64,000 nucleotides of DNA from Sphingobium sp. HWE2-09 (GTDB lineage Bacteria > Pseudomonadota > Alphaproteobacteria > Sphingomonadales > Sphingomonadaceae): the NCBI RefSeq assembly GCF_035989265.1, contig NZ_JAYKZX010000003.1, forward strand, positions 434,001 through 498,000. Reading direction: 5' to 3'. A program made the translations under genes and the position numbers. Below are positions 46,009 through 55,166 of the stretch, in pieces. How positions within the stretch are numbered: position 1 is the stretch's first letter; each line of letters opens with the position of its first letter. Below the pieces are notes generated by a model. That model did not search any database. It saw nothing but the letters and a program-made list of their open reading frames with translations, and was not told the origin of the DNA.

Positions 46009-46671
46009 TTAAGCGCAGCACATTCTATTCCCGCCCGGCCCGGATCGCCGCCCCCCGGCAAAAGGCGTGATCGCCACCAGCAACAACGACGCCGCGGCCA
46101 GGAACTTCAACGCCGCGCCGCTCCCGTCGCCCAGCGTCCCCGCGCCGAAGATCAGCAGAGGCACCGCCAGCGGCAACGCCAACAACCCCGCCAGCGCCCC
46201 GCTCGACCGCAATCCCGCCGTCAGCGTCGCCACCAGCAGCCCCAACGCCGCCAACGCGGGCGTGCCGATGAGCAGCCCGATCTCCAGCGTCACGATCGTC
46301 CCGCCGTCCAGCTTCAGCAGCGCAGCCGCAGGCAAAGCAGCGATCATCAGCGGCGGCCCGAAGCCCAGCCAGTGCGCCGCCAGCCGGGCGATCACCACCA
46401 TCTCCTCGCCGATGCCGCGCAGCGCGATCTGGTCCAGCACGCCCGCTTCCATGTCCGGCGCGATCAGCCGATCGACCGGCAACAGGCTGGCGAGCAACGC
46501 CGCAATCCACAACATGCCCCCGCCGGTGCGTCCCAACAGCGCCGCATCCGGCCCGACCGCGAAAGGATAAAGACTCGCGACCAGCAGCAGGAAGGCAACC
46601 GGCAGCCACAGCCCCGCCGACGCCCAGGCCTGGCGCAAATCCCGCGTCGCCAGCAACCACAACAGCCTCAT
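46009..46671 (-). CDS. ccmB: Heme exporter membrane subunit CcmB
   Basis: 220 residues with six hydrophobic segments; membrane component of the CcmAB transporter of cytochrome c maturation, which releases holo-CcmE. The N terminus WLLATRDLRQAWASAG and LIAPDMEAGVLDQIAL are characteristic. The start overlaps the ccmA stop (ATGA). CcmC and CcmD, which usually follow, are not next to it here. Confidence 0.88.
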   Translation of the reverse strand: MRLLWLLATRDLRQAWASAGLWLPVAFLLLVASLYPFAVGPDAALLGRTGGGMLWIAALLASLLPVDRLIAPDMEAGVLDQIALRGIGEEMVVIARLAAHWLGFGPPLMIAALPAAALLKLDGGTIVTLEIGLLIGTPALAALGLLVATLTAGLRSSGALAGLLALPLAVPLLIFGAGTLGDGSGAALKFLAAASLLLVAITPFAGGRRSGPGGNRMCCA

Positions 46672-47267
46672 GCCGCATCCGCCTGATAATCGGCGAGCGC
46701 CAACGTCACCGGCGCGTCGATCGGCAGCGGCTGGTGCGACGCGGCGACCACGATCCCGCCCGCCGCCAGATGCGCCGCCACTGCCGCGCCCAGCAGCGCC
46801 GTCGATGCCGTGTCAAGCCCATTGCCCGGCTCGTCCAGCAGCCAGATCGCCGCCCCGCTGGCGATCACCCGCGCCAGCATCGCCCGCTTGCGCTGTCCGG
46901 TCGATAGCATCCGCACTGGCACATCGGCCAACGCCGTCAGCGCCATCGCGTCCAGCGCGCTTGCCACCGCCTGCGCATCGGCCCGGTCCAGCTTAGCCCA
47001 GAAATCCAGCGCCCGTCCCAGCGGCAGGTCGCCATCCAGCGCCAGCCGCTCGTCGGTCAGCGCCATGCCGCCGGTCCGCGCCACGGTCCCGGCAAAAGCG
47101 GGCAGCAACCCGGCGATCACTCGCAACAGGCTGGACTTGCCCACGCCATTGGGACCGGTCAGCAACGCGCCGCCGCCCGCCGCCAATGTCAGATTCACGC
47201 CCCGGAACAGCATCCGCCCGCCGCGCAGGCAGGCCAGCCCGTCCAGGCGCAGCGCCGCCCCGGTCAT
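46668..47267 (-). CDS. ccmA: Heme exporter ATP-binding subunit CcmA
   Basis: 199-residue ABC ATPase: Walker A GPNGVGKSSLLR, ABC signature in LSTGQRKRAMLARV, Walker B IWLLDEPGNGLD, and a late HQP switch. LSTGQRKR is typical of CcmA. It powers the CcmAB complex. It overlaps ccmB at its 3' end and the zincin gene at its 5' end, each by four bases, so the three form a tight operon. Confidence 0.92.
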   Translation of the reverse strand: MTGAALRLDGLACLRGGRMLFRGVNLTLAAGGGALLTGPNGVGKSSLLRVIAGLLPAFAGTVARTGGMALTDERLALDGDLPLGRALDFWAKLDRADAQAVASALDAMALTALADVPVRMLSTGQRKRAMLARVIASGAAIWLLDEPGNGLDTASTALLGAAVAAHLAAGGIVVAASHQPLPIDAPVTLALADYQADAA

Positions 47268-47671
47268 GAAGCGACCATATCCTCCAGCACATGCATGTCG
47301 ATGTCGGACAGGCCGAAATGATGGCCAATCTCATGCACCACGACATGGGTGATCAGCACGTCCAGCGGCACGCCGGTTTCCACCCATTCGTCCAGCAGCG
47401 GGCGGCGGAACAGATGCACGGTCGGCGGTATGTCCCCGGTCTGCGCCTCCTGGCCCACCGGACGGCCGCTATACAGACCGGTCAGGCCGAACGGGTCGTC
47501 AATCTCCATCTCTTTCAAGATGTCGGCGGCGGCGAACTCCTCCACGAACAGCACCACGTCCGACAGATGCGCGTTGAACGGATCGGGCAGGCGGCTCAGC
47601 GCCTCCAGCGCGAGCGTCTCGATCTCCTGGGGCGTCGGGGCAAGGCGGGGTGGTTGACCGGGGTGCGACAT
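47264..47671 (-). CDS. Small zincin-like metallopeptidase family protein
   Basis: About 135 residues from the ATG at 47671 ([10 protein letters not shown]); a start at 47689 adds six residues. The HExxH zinc site reads [11 protein letters not shown] near the C terminus. The family (DUF1025-type, 'metallopeptidase family protein') is small and common in proteobacteria, with no known substrate. Overlap with ccmA suggests shared expression, but a role in cytochrome c maturation is not established. Confidence 0.82.
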   Translation of the reverse strand: MSHPGQPPRLAPTPQEIETLALEALSRLPDPFNAHLSDVVLFVEEFAAADILKEMEIDDPFGLTGLYSGRPVGQEAQTGDIPPTVHLFRRPLLDEWVETGVPLDVLITHVVVHEIGHHFGLSDIDMHVLEDMVAS

Positions 47672-47711
47672 GCCTGCCACATACCGCAAGGCATTTCATG
47701 AGGATAGGGAC

Positions 47712-48002
47712 ATGATTGGTAAACTCAGCGATGAGGATCGCGCGCTGGCGCTGGCGGACTTGCCGCAATGGACGGCGGTGGCGGACCCCGACGGCATATC
47801 GCGCCGCTTCACCTTCACCGATTTCATCGGCGCCTTCGGTTTCATGACCCGGGTGGCGATATTGGCCGAAAAGGCCGATCATCATCCCGAATGGTCGAAC
47901 GTCTATAATCGGGTGGATATTCTGCTCACCACCCATGACGCGGGCGGCCTGTCGCAACGCGACATCGACGTCGCCCACGCCATCGACGCGCTGGGCACCT
48001 AG
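47712..48002 (+). CDS. phhB: Pterin-4a-carbinolamine dehydratase
   Basis: 96 residues from the ATG at 47712. Recycles the pterin cofactor after aromatic hydroxylation by dehydrating the 4a-carbinolamine. The family motif is [17 protein letters not shown] followed by [18 protein letters not shown], which contains the paired catalytic histidines, and the late [14 protein letters not shown]. No phenylalanine hydroxylase is adjacent. Its last codon overlaps the convergent lipoprotein stop (shared CTAG). Confidence 0.93.
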   Translation: MIGKLSDEDRALALADLPQWTAVADPDGISRRFTFTDFIGAFGFMTRVAILAEKADHHPEWSNVYNRVDILLTTHDAGGLSQRDIDVAHAIDALGT

Positions 48003-48508
48003 TAGCGGCTCACGCCCTCGATATGCTCATCATAGCCGCGCAGCGCTGCCGTGACCGATTGGTCCCCGGCATAGCGCCGCCGCAGCATCGCCAGCTTGGC
48101 GTCGGTGCCATGGCATAGTTCGGCGATATTCTCGGCGATATAGGCGCGCCGTTCCGCGTCATAGGGTTCTTCGCCCCGGAAATGGTCGCACCCGTCGCGA
48201 TCGACCATGAAGCTGGTCACTTCCTGGGGAAAGGGCAGGGCAGTGCCGTCATCGTCCGACGGCGGCAGGTCCAGCGGATTGCGCGGTGCAGGTTGCGCGC
48301 GCACCGTCACGACCGGCGGCGTCTTCACCGGGGCGGCGACCTTGACCGGCGCTGGCGACGCTTCGGGTTGCGGGGCGATGGCGGCGACGGTCGCGACCGG
48401 CTGCGTCGGGCCGCTATCGGCCTGCGCACTGTCGGCGGACGAGTCTTTGCAGCCCGCGACCAGCGCCAGCATCAGCATCACCGGAACAAGACTCACACGC
48501 CCGCTCAC
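47999..48508 (-). CDS. Hypothetical lipoprotein
   Basis: 169 residues with a lipoprotein signal peptide and lipobox LVAGC (Cys at about residue 20). A Pro/Ala/Val-rich linker (about 35-80) leads to a small C-terminal domain with two cysteines (in [14 protein letters not shown] and ELCHGTD), which could form a disulfide. No family recognised. Its start overlaps the patatin gene stop by four bases, so the two are likely co-expressed. It converges on phhB. Confidence 0.75.
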   Translation of the reverse strand: MSGRVSLVPVMLMLALVAGCKDSSADSAQADSGPTQPVATVAAIAPQPEASPAPVKVAAPVKTPPVVTVRAQPAPRNPLDLPPSDDDGTALPFPQEVTSFMVDRDGCDHFRGEEPYDAERRAYIAENIAELCHGTDAKLAMLRRRYAGDQSVTAALRGYDEHIEGVSRY

Positions 48509-50838
48509 CCGATCTCCTCCCGCAAATTGGCGATCAAATCGGCCACATGGGGCAGCCGCGACTCTTCCTCGTCCAGGATCGCCAGAAACGCGGCCCGCCT
48601 ATAGTCGGCCAGTGCCTCGGGCGAAAGACGGCTTGCTACGGGCATTGCCGAAATCACGATGTCCAGAAGCCGCTCGACGCCATGCAGGCGGCCCCACAGA
48701 TAGTCGTTTTCCCGATAGACCCTGCTGAAGAACGCGCCGAAGTTGTTGAATTCAATCCCTTTGAGCGTCGCCGCCGCCCCGCCGCTCCGGATCGCGGCGC
48801 AATCCTCGGGCGAAATCCGGTCGACCTTGACCGGATCATATTCATCCAGAGTGTCACCCTGGAGCAACGGTAGGGTGGCGATATCGGTGAAGGGGAAGCC
48901 CAGATAGGCTAGCAACATCGTGCGGCGGCTGGCCTTGGGCAATGCGGCAAAGGCGTCGGCCAGCATCTGGTCCGCCGCCTCGTCCCGCGCGCTCAGCCCG
49001 CGCGCCTGCGCGACGGCGTCCAGCGCCGCGGCGGCATCGGTCGGCACCGCCTTGGCCGCCGCCACCACCGCCGGGCCATGGAAATCGCTGTCCTCGCACT
49101 CGGCATAGAGCGTTAGCGCACCATAGATGGCGTCATGCATCGCCTGCACCGCAGGATCATCCGCCTCCACCGCCAGTTCCAGCGTATCGGCCAACCGCCG
49201 CGCGAGGTAACGCAATCGTCGGATGCGAAAGGCCAGGTCGTGGGCGCGGAAGAAGGCGACCGGCGCGGAGGATGATCCGCCATCCTCGCTCAACGCGTCC
49301 GCCCCGTCCTGACGGATCGCCGCCCAAATCGCCTGCCGATAGCTTTCCCGCATCATCGCGCTATCCTCGCCCGAAAGGCGGAACAGCAGGGTGGACAGCG
49401 CCTCGACGATGCCCGACAGTTTGAGGTGACCATAGGCCGGATAGGCAAAGCCCGCCGCGCTCGCCGCGCGCTGCTGCGCCTTGGCGCGCCAGGCGGACAG
49501 GCGCGCGGGCGTCGGCCGGTCCAGGAACAGCATCCGCCCAACCGCGCTTTCCACTTCGGCTTCCATGCCGGGGCGCAGCGCGTCCAGGATGCGCCGCATC
49601 CGCCGGATGCGCGCGCTATGCCGATCGATCGCCTCCAGATTGTCGCGGATCGGCTGTTCGCGCGGAATGTCGCTCAGCGCGCCGAAGATGGTGCGGAAGA
49701 AGCCGGGCAGCGGCGCATCTTCGCCGACCGGCGCATCCTGCTGCTCGCCTTCCTTGTTCAGGCGAATGGACCGGTGCCCAGGCTTGGGATCGATATAGAC
49801 GAAGCGCCGGTCGACCTCACGCCGCGAGGGCCGGTTGCGCAGCGCACCGATCGCCTGGGCGAAGGGCGCGTTCGCCAGCACCGATCCGTCGATCAGCACC
49901 GCGTCCTCCGCCGTCCCGCGCGCGGCATGGCGGGGCAGGGCGCGGCCCAGAAACGCGTCGCGCGTCGGCCAGGCGCGATGGCGACGCTTCAAAACCTTGT
50001 CCAGTTCGCGCACGGTAAAGGGCGGAAAGGCGCCCGGGAAGCTGGCCGTCGCCCGCGCCGCGAACACCAGTTCGGCCGGATCGGCAAAGTCCCTGTCGCC
50101 GCGTCCGCGCGCCTTGAAGCCGATTGACAAGCGATGCTCCGTCTCGATCACCTGCGCCGGGCTGTTAAGGTTCAGGCTCTGGGGATGTCCCTCGAAATCC
50201 GTGACGGTGACGAACAGGTCCAGCGGATGCCCGTGGGGCAATAGCGGCGGGCCATTGCCGGTCGCCGCCATCGCATCGAACGCGTCGATCAACATAGTGG
50301 AGAATATCTCCCCGCCAAAGGGCGGCTCGAACCAGCGCGACCGGATGAAGCGGGAGAGTTTCATCCGCACCTCCTCCCGCGTGTCCGGCGCAACAGTGCG
50401 CTCCACCGCATCGCCGGGCCGCCGCGCCGCCATCCACACCAGGGGCGTCGCCCAGAATTTGGTCATGGCGCGGGCAGGGCGCGCGTCCGGGTCGAGCAAC
50501 CGGTCGACATCGGCATTGTCCAGCCACATGCGTGTCAGCGGCTCCAGCGACTGGCCCGTCTCGATCGCCTGTGCCAGAAAGATACCGTTGATCCCGCCTG
50601 CGCTGGCCCCGGCGATGATGTCGGGCATGACGCGCAGCCGCACGCCGCTTGCCGCCTCAATGTCGGCCAGCAGGCGATGATAGACCGCCTCGCTCGCGCC
50701 ACCGGGCGGCGCGCCTTCATGAAAGGCGCGGCTGGCGCGGGCCAGATGCCACACCTCCTTGGTGATGCCATGCATGTAGATCGCCAGGCTGATCCCGCCA
50801 TAGCAGACCAGCGCTAGGCGCAATTCCCGCTCCTTCAT
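48505..50838 (-). CDS. Patatin-like phospholipase with DUF3376-type C-terminal region
   Basis: 777 residues. The patatin domain (about 1-330) has the oxyanion motif region VCYGGISLAIYMHG, the nucleophile in GASAGG (GxSxG) and the catalytic Asp in LIDGSVLANAPF. The remaining 450 residues are helical and match the extended patatin-like proteins of alphaproteobacteria. Predicted lipid acyl hydrolase, cytoplasmic or membrane-associated, without a signal peptide. Coupled to the downstream lipoprotein gene. Confidence 0.88.
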   Translation of the reverse strand: MKERELRLALVCYGGISLAIYMHGITKEVWHLARASRAFHEGAPPGGASEAVYHRLLADIEAASGVRLRVMPDIIAGASAGGINGIFLAQAIETGQSLEPLTRMWLDNADVDRLLDPDARPARAMTKFWATPLVWMAARRPGDAVERTVAPDTREEVRMKLSRFIRSRWFEPPFGGEIFSTMLIDAFDAMAATGNGPPLLPHGHPLDLFVTVTDFEGHPQSLNLNSPAQVIETEHRLSIGFKARGRGDRDFADPAELVFAARATASFPGAFPPFTVRELDKVLKRRHRAWPTRDAFLGRALPRHAARGTAEDAVLIDGSVLANAPFAQAIGALRNRPSRREVDRRFVYIDPKPGHRSIRLNKEGEQQDAPVGEDAPLPGFFRTIFGALSDIPREQPIRDNLEAIDRHSARIRRMRRILDALRPGMEAEVESAVGRMLFLDRPTPARLSAWRAKAQQRAASAAGFAYPAYGHLKLSGIVEALSTLLFRLSGEDSAMMRESYRQAIWAAIRQDGADALSEDGGSSSAPVAFFRAHDLAFRIRRLRYLARRLADTLELAVEADDPAVQAMHDAIYGALTLYAECEDSDFHGPAVVAAAKAVPTDAAAALDAVAQARGLSARDEAADQMLADAFAALPKASRRTMLLAYLGFPFTDIATLPLLQGDTLDEYDPVKVDRISPEDCAAIRSGGAAATLKGIEFNNFGAFFSRVYRENDYLWGRLHGVERLLDIVISAMPVASRLSPEALADYRRAAFLAILDEEESRLPHVADLIANLREEIG

Positions 50839-50918
50839 GGGCCGAACGTCGCAGAGGGCGAGGGACTTGTCGAGCGGTTAACGGACAAGCAGCGTGCCTA
50901 AAGCTCGCATTAAAAGAT

Positions 50919-50990
50919 GCGTGTTCCCGCGCAGGCGGGAACCCAGTCCCGCCGTCTGAACTGGGTTCCCGCCTCCGCGGGAACACACGC
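50919..50990. repeat. Palindromic repeat, family B
   Basis: Arms 50919-50947 and 50960-50990 with core TTCCCGCGCAGGCGGGAAC; the right arm has one mismatch (CTCCGCGG). It lies just upstream of the patatin gene and downstream of the EEP gene, both on the minus strand. Confidence 0.85.
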
Positions 50991-50998
50991 TATTTGAT

Positions 50999-51697
50999 TT
51001 ACCCAACCGCAAACTCCGCCCAGATCGGCAGATGGTCCGAAGCCTTCCGCGCCGCCGCGCTTTCATGCACGCCGCACTCCTTGAGTGTCAGCTTGCCGCA
51101 ATGCATGATCCGGTCCAGCCGCGCTACCGGTCGCTGGGCATGGAAACTGCGCCCGCATGGTGCAAAGCTATAATGCCGCGCAAAATCGGCCAGGCACCCG
51201 CGCCCCGCGCTCCATTCGTTGAGGTCGCCCATCAACACGGTCGGCATAGCCGCGCCCTGCGCCGCCGCATTGATCACTGCCGCCGCCTGCCGCCGCCGCC
51301 ACAGGCCCGACAGGTCCAGATGCATCCCGAACACGCGAATGCCGATGCCGTCCATCGTCACCTCCGCCATGGTCGCGCCGCGCGGCTCCAAATAGGGCAG
51401 GTGCAGCACGTCATGCGCGCCCAGTTCCGCGCGTTTGCGCACCAGCAGCGCATTGCCATGCCAGCCCATCGAATCCGCCTGCACGTTCAACGGCACCGCC
51501 TTGTAGCTGCTCTGGCTGTCGAGCAGCAGCGGCGGGATCGCCGCCGATCGCACCCCGAACCGCCGGTCCGCTTCCTGCAGAGCGACGATGTCGGCATCCA
51601 CTTCGCCCAGCACCTCCAGCACCCGTTCGGGAATCCGTCGCCGGTCGGTGCCGATGGCCTTACGGATATTATAGCTCGCGACGCGGATTGTCTTCAT
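50999..51697 (-). CDS. Endonuclease/exonuclease/phosphatase (EEP) family protein
   Basis: 232 residues from the ATG at 51697 (MKTIRVASYNIRKAIG). EEP fold motifs in order: SYNIRK, ALQEAD (metal-binding Glu), GMHLDLSGL, LMGDLNEW and SDHLPIWAEF (catalytic His). The family covers DNases, phosphodiesterases and phosphatases; the substrate is not predictable. No signal peptide or membrane segment. Confidence 0.87.
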   Translation of the reverse strand: MKTIRVASYNIRKAIGTDRRRIPERVLEVLGEVDADIVALQEADRRFGVRSAAIPPLLLDSQSSYKAVPLNVQADSMGWHGNALLVRKRAELGAHDVLHLPYLEPRGATMAEVTMDGIGIRVFGMHLDLSGLWRRRQAAAVINAAAQGAAMPTVLMGDLNEWSAGRGCLADFARHYSFAPCGRSFHAQRPVARLDRIMHCGKLTLKECGVHESAAARKASDHLPIWAEFAVG

Positions 51698-51786
51698 GAG
51701 CGGATCAATGCGCCAGCGTGCCGGATGTTTCCAGCCGCTGCATCGATGTTCTTGCATTGTTCGCATTTGCCCGCCATATCTCCGCC

Positions 51787-53154
51787 ATGGCCAAGGCAAA
51801 GCGCAAATTCGTCTGTCAGCAATGCGGCACCGTCGCGGCCCGCTGGCAGGGCCAGTGCGAGGATTGCGGCGAGTGGAACAGCATCGTGGAGGAAGCGGCC
51901 GAAACCGTCTTCTCCTCCCGCCACGACCTGCAAAATGGCGGCCGCGCGATTACGCTGATCGGCCTTGATAGCAAGGTCGAACTGCCGCCGCGCACCGGCA
52001 CCGGCATCGCCGAGTTCGACCGGGCGCTGGGCGGCGGTATCGTCGCGGGATCGGCGACGCTGATCGGCGGCGATCCGGGCATCGGCAAATCCACCCTGCT
52101 GTTGCAGGCCGCCGCGCGCATCGCCGCGCGCGGGCTTTCGGTCGCCTATATCAGTGGCGAGGAAGCGACCGATCAGGTCCGCCTGCGCGCGCAGCGGCTG
52201 GGACTTGGCAATGCGCCGGTCATGCTCGCCAGCGCGACGTCGGTGCGCGATATCCTGACGACGCTGGGGGAAGGTCCGCCACCCGCGCTGCTGATCATCG
52301 ATTCGATCCAGACCATGCACAGCGACCTGATCGAAGGCGCGCCCGGCACCGTCAGCCAGGTCCGCGCCTTGTCCCAGGAACTGATCAAATTCGCCAAGCA
52401 GCGCGGCACCGCGCTGATTCTGGTCGGTCATGTGACCAAGGATGGCAGCATCGCCGGCCCGCGCGTGCTGGAACATATGGTCGATACCGTACTGGCGTTC
52501 GAAGGGGAACGCAGCCACCAGTATCGTATCTTGCGCGCGATCAAGAACCGCTTCGGCGGCACCGACGAGATCGGCGTCTTCGCCATGGTCGCGGAAGGAC
52601 TAGAGGAGGTCGCCAACCCCTCCGCCCTGTTCCTGACCCATCGCGACGAAACGGTGACGGGCGCCACCGTCTTCCCCGCGCTGGAAGGGACGCGGCCGGT
52701 GCTGGTCGAAATCCAGGCGCTGGTCGTGCGCCTGTCGAGCGGCGCCACCCCCCGGCGCGCGGTAGTCGGCTGGGACAGCGGGCGGCTCGCCATGGTGCTG
52801 GCGGTGCTGGAGGCGCGCTGCGGCCTCAGCTTCTCGACCTGCGAAGTCTATTTGAATGTCGCGGGCGGATATCGTCTGTCGGACCCGGCCGCCGATCTGG
52901 CCGTTGCCGCCGCGCTGGTGTCCGCCCTGTCGGAAAAGCCGCTGCCCTCGGACGTTATCCTGTTCGGCGAAGTCGCGCTGTCGGGCGAAATCCGTCCCGT
53001 CGCCCACGCGCCGCTGCGTCTGCGCGAAGCGGCCAAGCTCGGCTTCAACCGCGCCTTCATCCCTTCCGCGGCAGCCGACGGGGTGAAGGGCATAGCGGTG
53101 AACGGATTTCGCACCCTAGCGCAGCTTGTTGACCAGATGCTGGGACGCGGATAG
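51787..53154 (+). CDS. radA: DNA repair protein RadA
   Basis: 455 residues from the ATG at 51787. N-terminal zinc finger CQQCGTVAARWQGQCEDCG, RecA-like core with Walker A GGDPGIGKSTLL, the RadA-specific KNRFGGTDEIG motif and a C-terminal Lon-protease-like domain (VALSGEIRPVAHAPLRL). RadA drives branch migration of recombination intermediates. Followed 113 bp later by cvpA. Confidence 0.96.
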   Translation: MAKAKRKFVCQQCGTVAARWQGQCEDCGEWNSIVEEAAETVFSSRHDLQNGGRAITLIGLDSKVELPPRTGTGIAEFDRALGGGIVAGSATLIGGDPGIGKSTLLLQAAARIAARGLSVAYISGEEATDQVRLRAQRLGLGNAPVMLASATSVRDILTTLGEGPPPALLIIDSIQTMHSDLIEGAPGTVSQVRALSQELIKFAKQRGTALILVGHVTKDGSIAGPRVLEHMVDTVLAFEGERSHQYRILRAIKNRFGGTDEIGVFAMVAEGLEEVANPSALFLTHRDETVTGATVFPALEGTRPVLVEIQALVVRLSSGATPRRAVVGWDSGRLAMVLAVLEARCGLSFSTCEVYLNVAGGYRLSDPAADLAVAAALVSALSEKPLPSDVILFGEVALSGEIRPVAHAPLRLREAAKLGFNRAFIPSAAADGVKGIAVNGFRTLAQLVDQMLGRG

Positions 53155-53181
53155 CGCAGCCTGCAATCTCCAGCTTGTGCC

Positions 53182-53237
53182 TCGGCGAAAACCGGGGTCC
53201 AGATGGAAGGGGTGGAACTGGACCCTGGCTTTCGCTG
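53182..53237. repeat. Palindromic repeat between radA and cvpA
   Basis: Imperfect inverted arms CGGCGAAAACCGGGGTCCAG (53182-53201) and its near complement CTGGACCCTGGCTTTCGCTGG at 53217-53237. Core CCGGGGTCCAG; unlike families A to C and the only copy seen in the window. Confidence 0.75.
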
Positions 53238-53267
53238 GGGACGGCGCTAGGAAACCAAGGCTCATTC

Positions 53268-53786
53268 ATGAACGCCATCGACATTCTCGTCCTGCTCGCC
53301 ATCGGCGGTTGCGCCGTGCTGGGCCTTATGCGCGGCTTCGTGCTGGAAACCCTCTCGCTCATCGCCTGGGTGCTGGCGATCTTCGCGATCCGCCTGTTCC
53401 ACGCCTCCGCCGCCGAATTGCTGAGCGCCTTCATCGGCAACAGCAGCGGCGCGGCGATGCTGGCGCTGGTCCTCGTCTTCGGCGTGACCTTCGGCGTCGG
53501 CAAGATGATAGCCCACGCCATCGGCCGTCGCACCCGCCAATCGATCCTCGGCCCGGTCGATCGCGTGCTGGGCGCAGGCTTCGGCGCGGTGAAGGGGCTG
53601 ATCGGCGCGACCCTGCTCTTCCTCGCTTTCAGCCTGGTCTATGACACATTCTACGGCAGCGGCGCGCGTCGCCCCGACTGGCTGTCCGATGCGCGCACCT
53701 ATCCGCTGCTCAACGCCAGCGGCCAGGCGATCAGCGAATTTCTGGCGGAGCAACGGGCCAGGAAGCCAACGGCGGAGAACCGCTAA
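53268..53786 (+). CDS. cvpA: CvpA family inner membrane protein
   Basis: 172 residues from the ATG at 53268 with four hydrophobic segments in the first 130 residues. NAIDILVLLAIGGCAVLGLMRGF is the CvpA N terminus; VDRVLGAGFGAVKGLI follows. In gammaproteobacteria CvpA sits before purF and affects colicin V export and envelope stress tolerance; here purF is not adjacent. It ends 20 bp before the convergent dihydroorotase-like gene. Confidence 0.88.
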   Translation: MNAIDILVLLAIGGCAVLGLMRGFVLETLSLIAWVLAIFAIRLFHASAAELLSAFIGNSSGAAMLALVLVFGVTFGVGKMIAHAIGRRTRQSILGPVDRVLGAGFGAVKGLIGATLLFLAFSLVYDTFYGSGARRPDWLSDARTYPLLNASGQAISEFLAEQRARKPTAENR

Positions 53787-53806
53787 CCAACGCCGCATCG
53801 ACCCGA

Positions 53807-55036
53807 TCAGCCCCGGTAAAACACGCCGCCCTTCATGATCCGCCGCACCCGGCCCTGTACCGGCACGCGGTCGAAGGGCGTATTGCCCGCCGCCGCCGCC
53901 ATCCGCGCCGAATCCACGATCCATGGCGCATCGGGATCGACGAAGATCAGATCAGCGGCGCTGCCCGGCGCAAAGCCACCCGCATCCACGCCCAATATCT
54001 TGGCCGGATTGGCCGACAGCAACGTCATCAATCGATTGATCGTCACATGCCCGTCGCGCACCAGATTGAGCGACAGCGCCAACAGCGTCTCCGCCCCCGC
54101 CATGCCGGGCGAGGCGTCGGCGAAGGGCAGGCGCTTGTCCTCCGGCCCGCGCGGATCATGGCTGGAGGTGATGACGTCCACCGTCCCGTCCGCCACCGCA
54201 GCCAGGCTCGCCTGCCGATCGCGCTCGTCCCGCAGCGGCGGCGACAGGCGCGCGAAGGTGCGGAAATCGGTCGCCGCCTGATCGTTCAGGAACAGATAGG
54301 CCGGACTGATGCCGCAGGTGACCTTCAGCCCCTCCGCCTTGGCCGCGCGAACCAAGTCGAAGCCCGTCTGCGTCGTCACCAGCCGGAAATGGATCGCCGC
54401 ACCCGTCTCGCGCACCAGCATGATGTCGCGAGCGATCGCCAGCGCTTCGGCGCAGGCGGGTGCATGGGGCAGGCCCAGTCGCGTAGCCGTCTCGCCGCTG
54501 GTCGCCACCGCCTTGGCCGTCAGCCCGCTATCCTCGGCATGGGCGATGACGGTAAGGCCAAGGCCGCTGGCATAAGACAGCACGCGCAGCATCACGCCCG
54601 AATCCGCGATCCACTGCCGCCCGGTGCCGACCGCCTTCGCGCCCGCCGCTTGCATCAGGCCCATTTCGGCCATTTCGGTGCCCTGCAATCCGCGCGTCGC
54701 CGCCGCGATCGGATGCACCCAGAAATCTGGCTTGCCCGCCCGCGTCGCCTGCCGAATCAAGCCCACCTCGTCCAGCGGCGCACGCTGGTCGGGCATTAGC
54801 GCCGCGCGCGTGATCCCGCCGAAATGAAAGGCCGGCTTATCGGTGGCGAAGACGCCCAGGTCGATCAGGCCGGGGGCCACGACCAGTCCCTGCGCATCGA
54901 CGCTCTGCGCGTCGGTCGGCACCGCGACATCGCCTGTCGCGACGATCCGGTCGCCCTCGATCAGCACGACGCCGGGCGTCAGCGCGTCGGCTGCAGGATC
55001 GGCAAGGCGGCCGTTGATGATGGCGATTTTGGTCAC
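53807..55036 (-). CDS. pyrX: Dihydroorotase-like protein, probably non-catalytic (PyrX/PyrC')
   Basis: 409-residue amidohydrolase-fold protein in a gene pair with pyrB. The metal-binding HxH that follows PGLIDL in true dihydroorotases is missing: the sequence reads PGLIDLGVFATDKP. The late DHAPH-type motif has become SSHDPRGPEDKR. Only the central HAED segment is kept. In several bacteria such an inactive homologue is required to assemble active aspartate transcarbamoylase, and that is the inferred role here. A working dihydroorotase should be encoded elsewhere. Confidence 0.85.
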   Translation of the reverse strand: MTKIAIINGRLADPAADALTPGVVLIEGDRIVATGDVAVPTDAQSVDAQGLVVAPGLIDLGVFATDKPAFHFGGITRAALMPDQRAPLDEVGLIRQATRAGKPDFWVHPIAAATRGLQGTEMAEMGLMQAAGAKAVGTGRQWIADSGVMLRVLSYASGLGLTVIAHAEDSGLTAKAVATSGETATRLGLPHAPACAEALAIARDIMLVRETGAAIHFRLVTTQTGFDLVRAAKAEGLKVTCGISPAYLFLNDQAATDFRTFARLSPPLRDERDRQASLAAVADGTVDVITSSHDPRGPEDKRLPFADASPGMAGAETLLALSLNLVRDGHVTINRLMTLLSANPAKILGVDAGGFAPGSAADLIFVDPDAPWIVDSARMAAAAGNTPFDRVPVQGRVRRIMKGGVFYRG

Positions 55037-55060
55037 GCTGTCATTCCCTCACACCAAATG

Positions 55061-55145
55061 CCGTCATTTCCGCGAAGGCGGGAATCCATCTCCCGACCTC
55101 GCGAAGGCGGATAGGGTGGCAGATGGATTGCCGCCTGCGCGGCAA
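55061..55145. repeat. Palindromic repeat, family B variant, between pyrB and pyrX
   Basis: Arms CCGTCATTTCCGCGAAGGCG (from 55061, continuing GGAATCCATCT) and AGATGGATTGCCGCCTGCGC (to 55145). It occupies the 130-bp gap between pyrB and the dihydroorotase-like gene and could affect read-through between the two. Confidence 0.85.
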
Positions 55146-55166
55146 GGGTGGACGAGGATAGAATGC

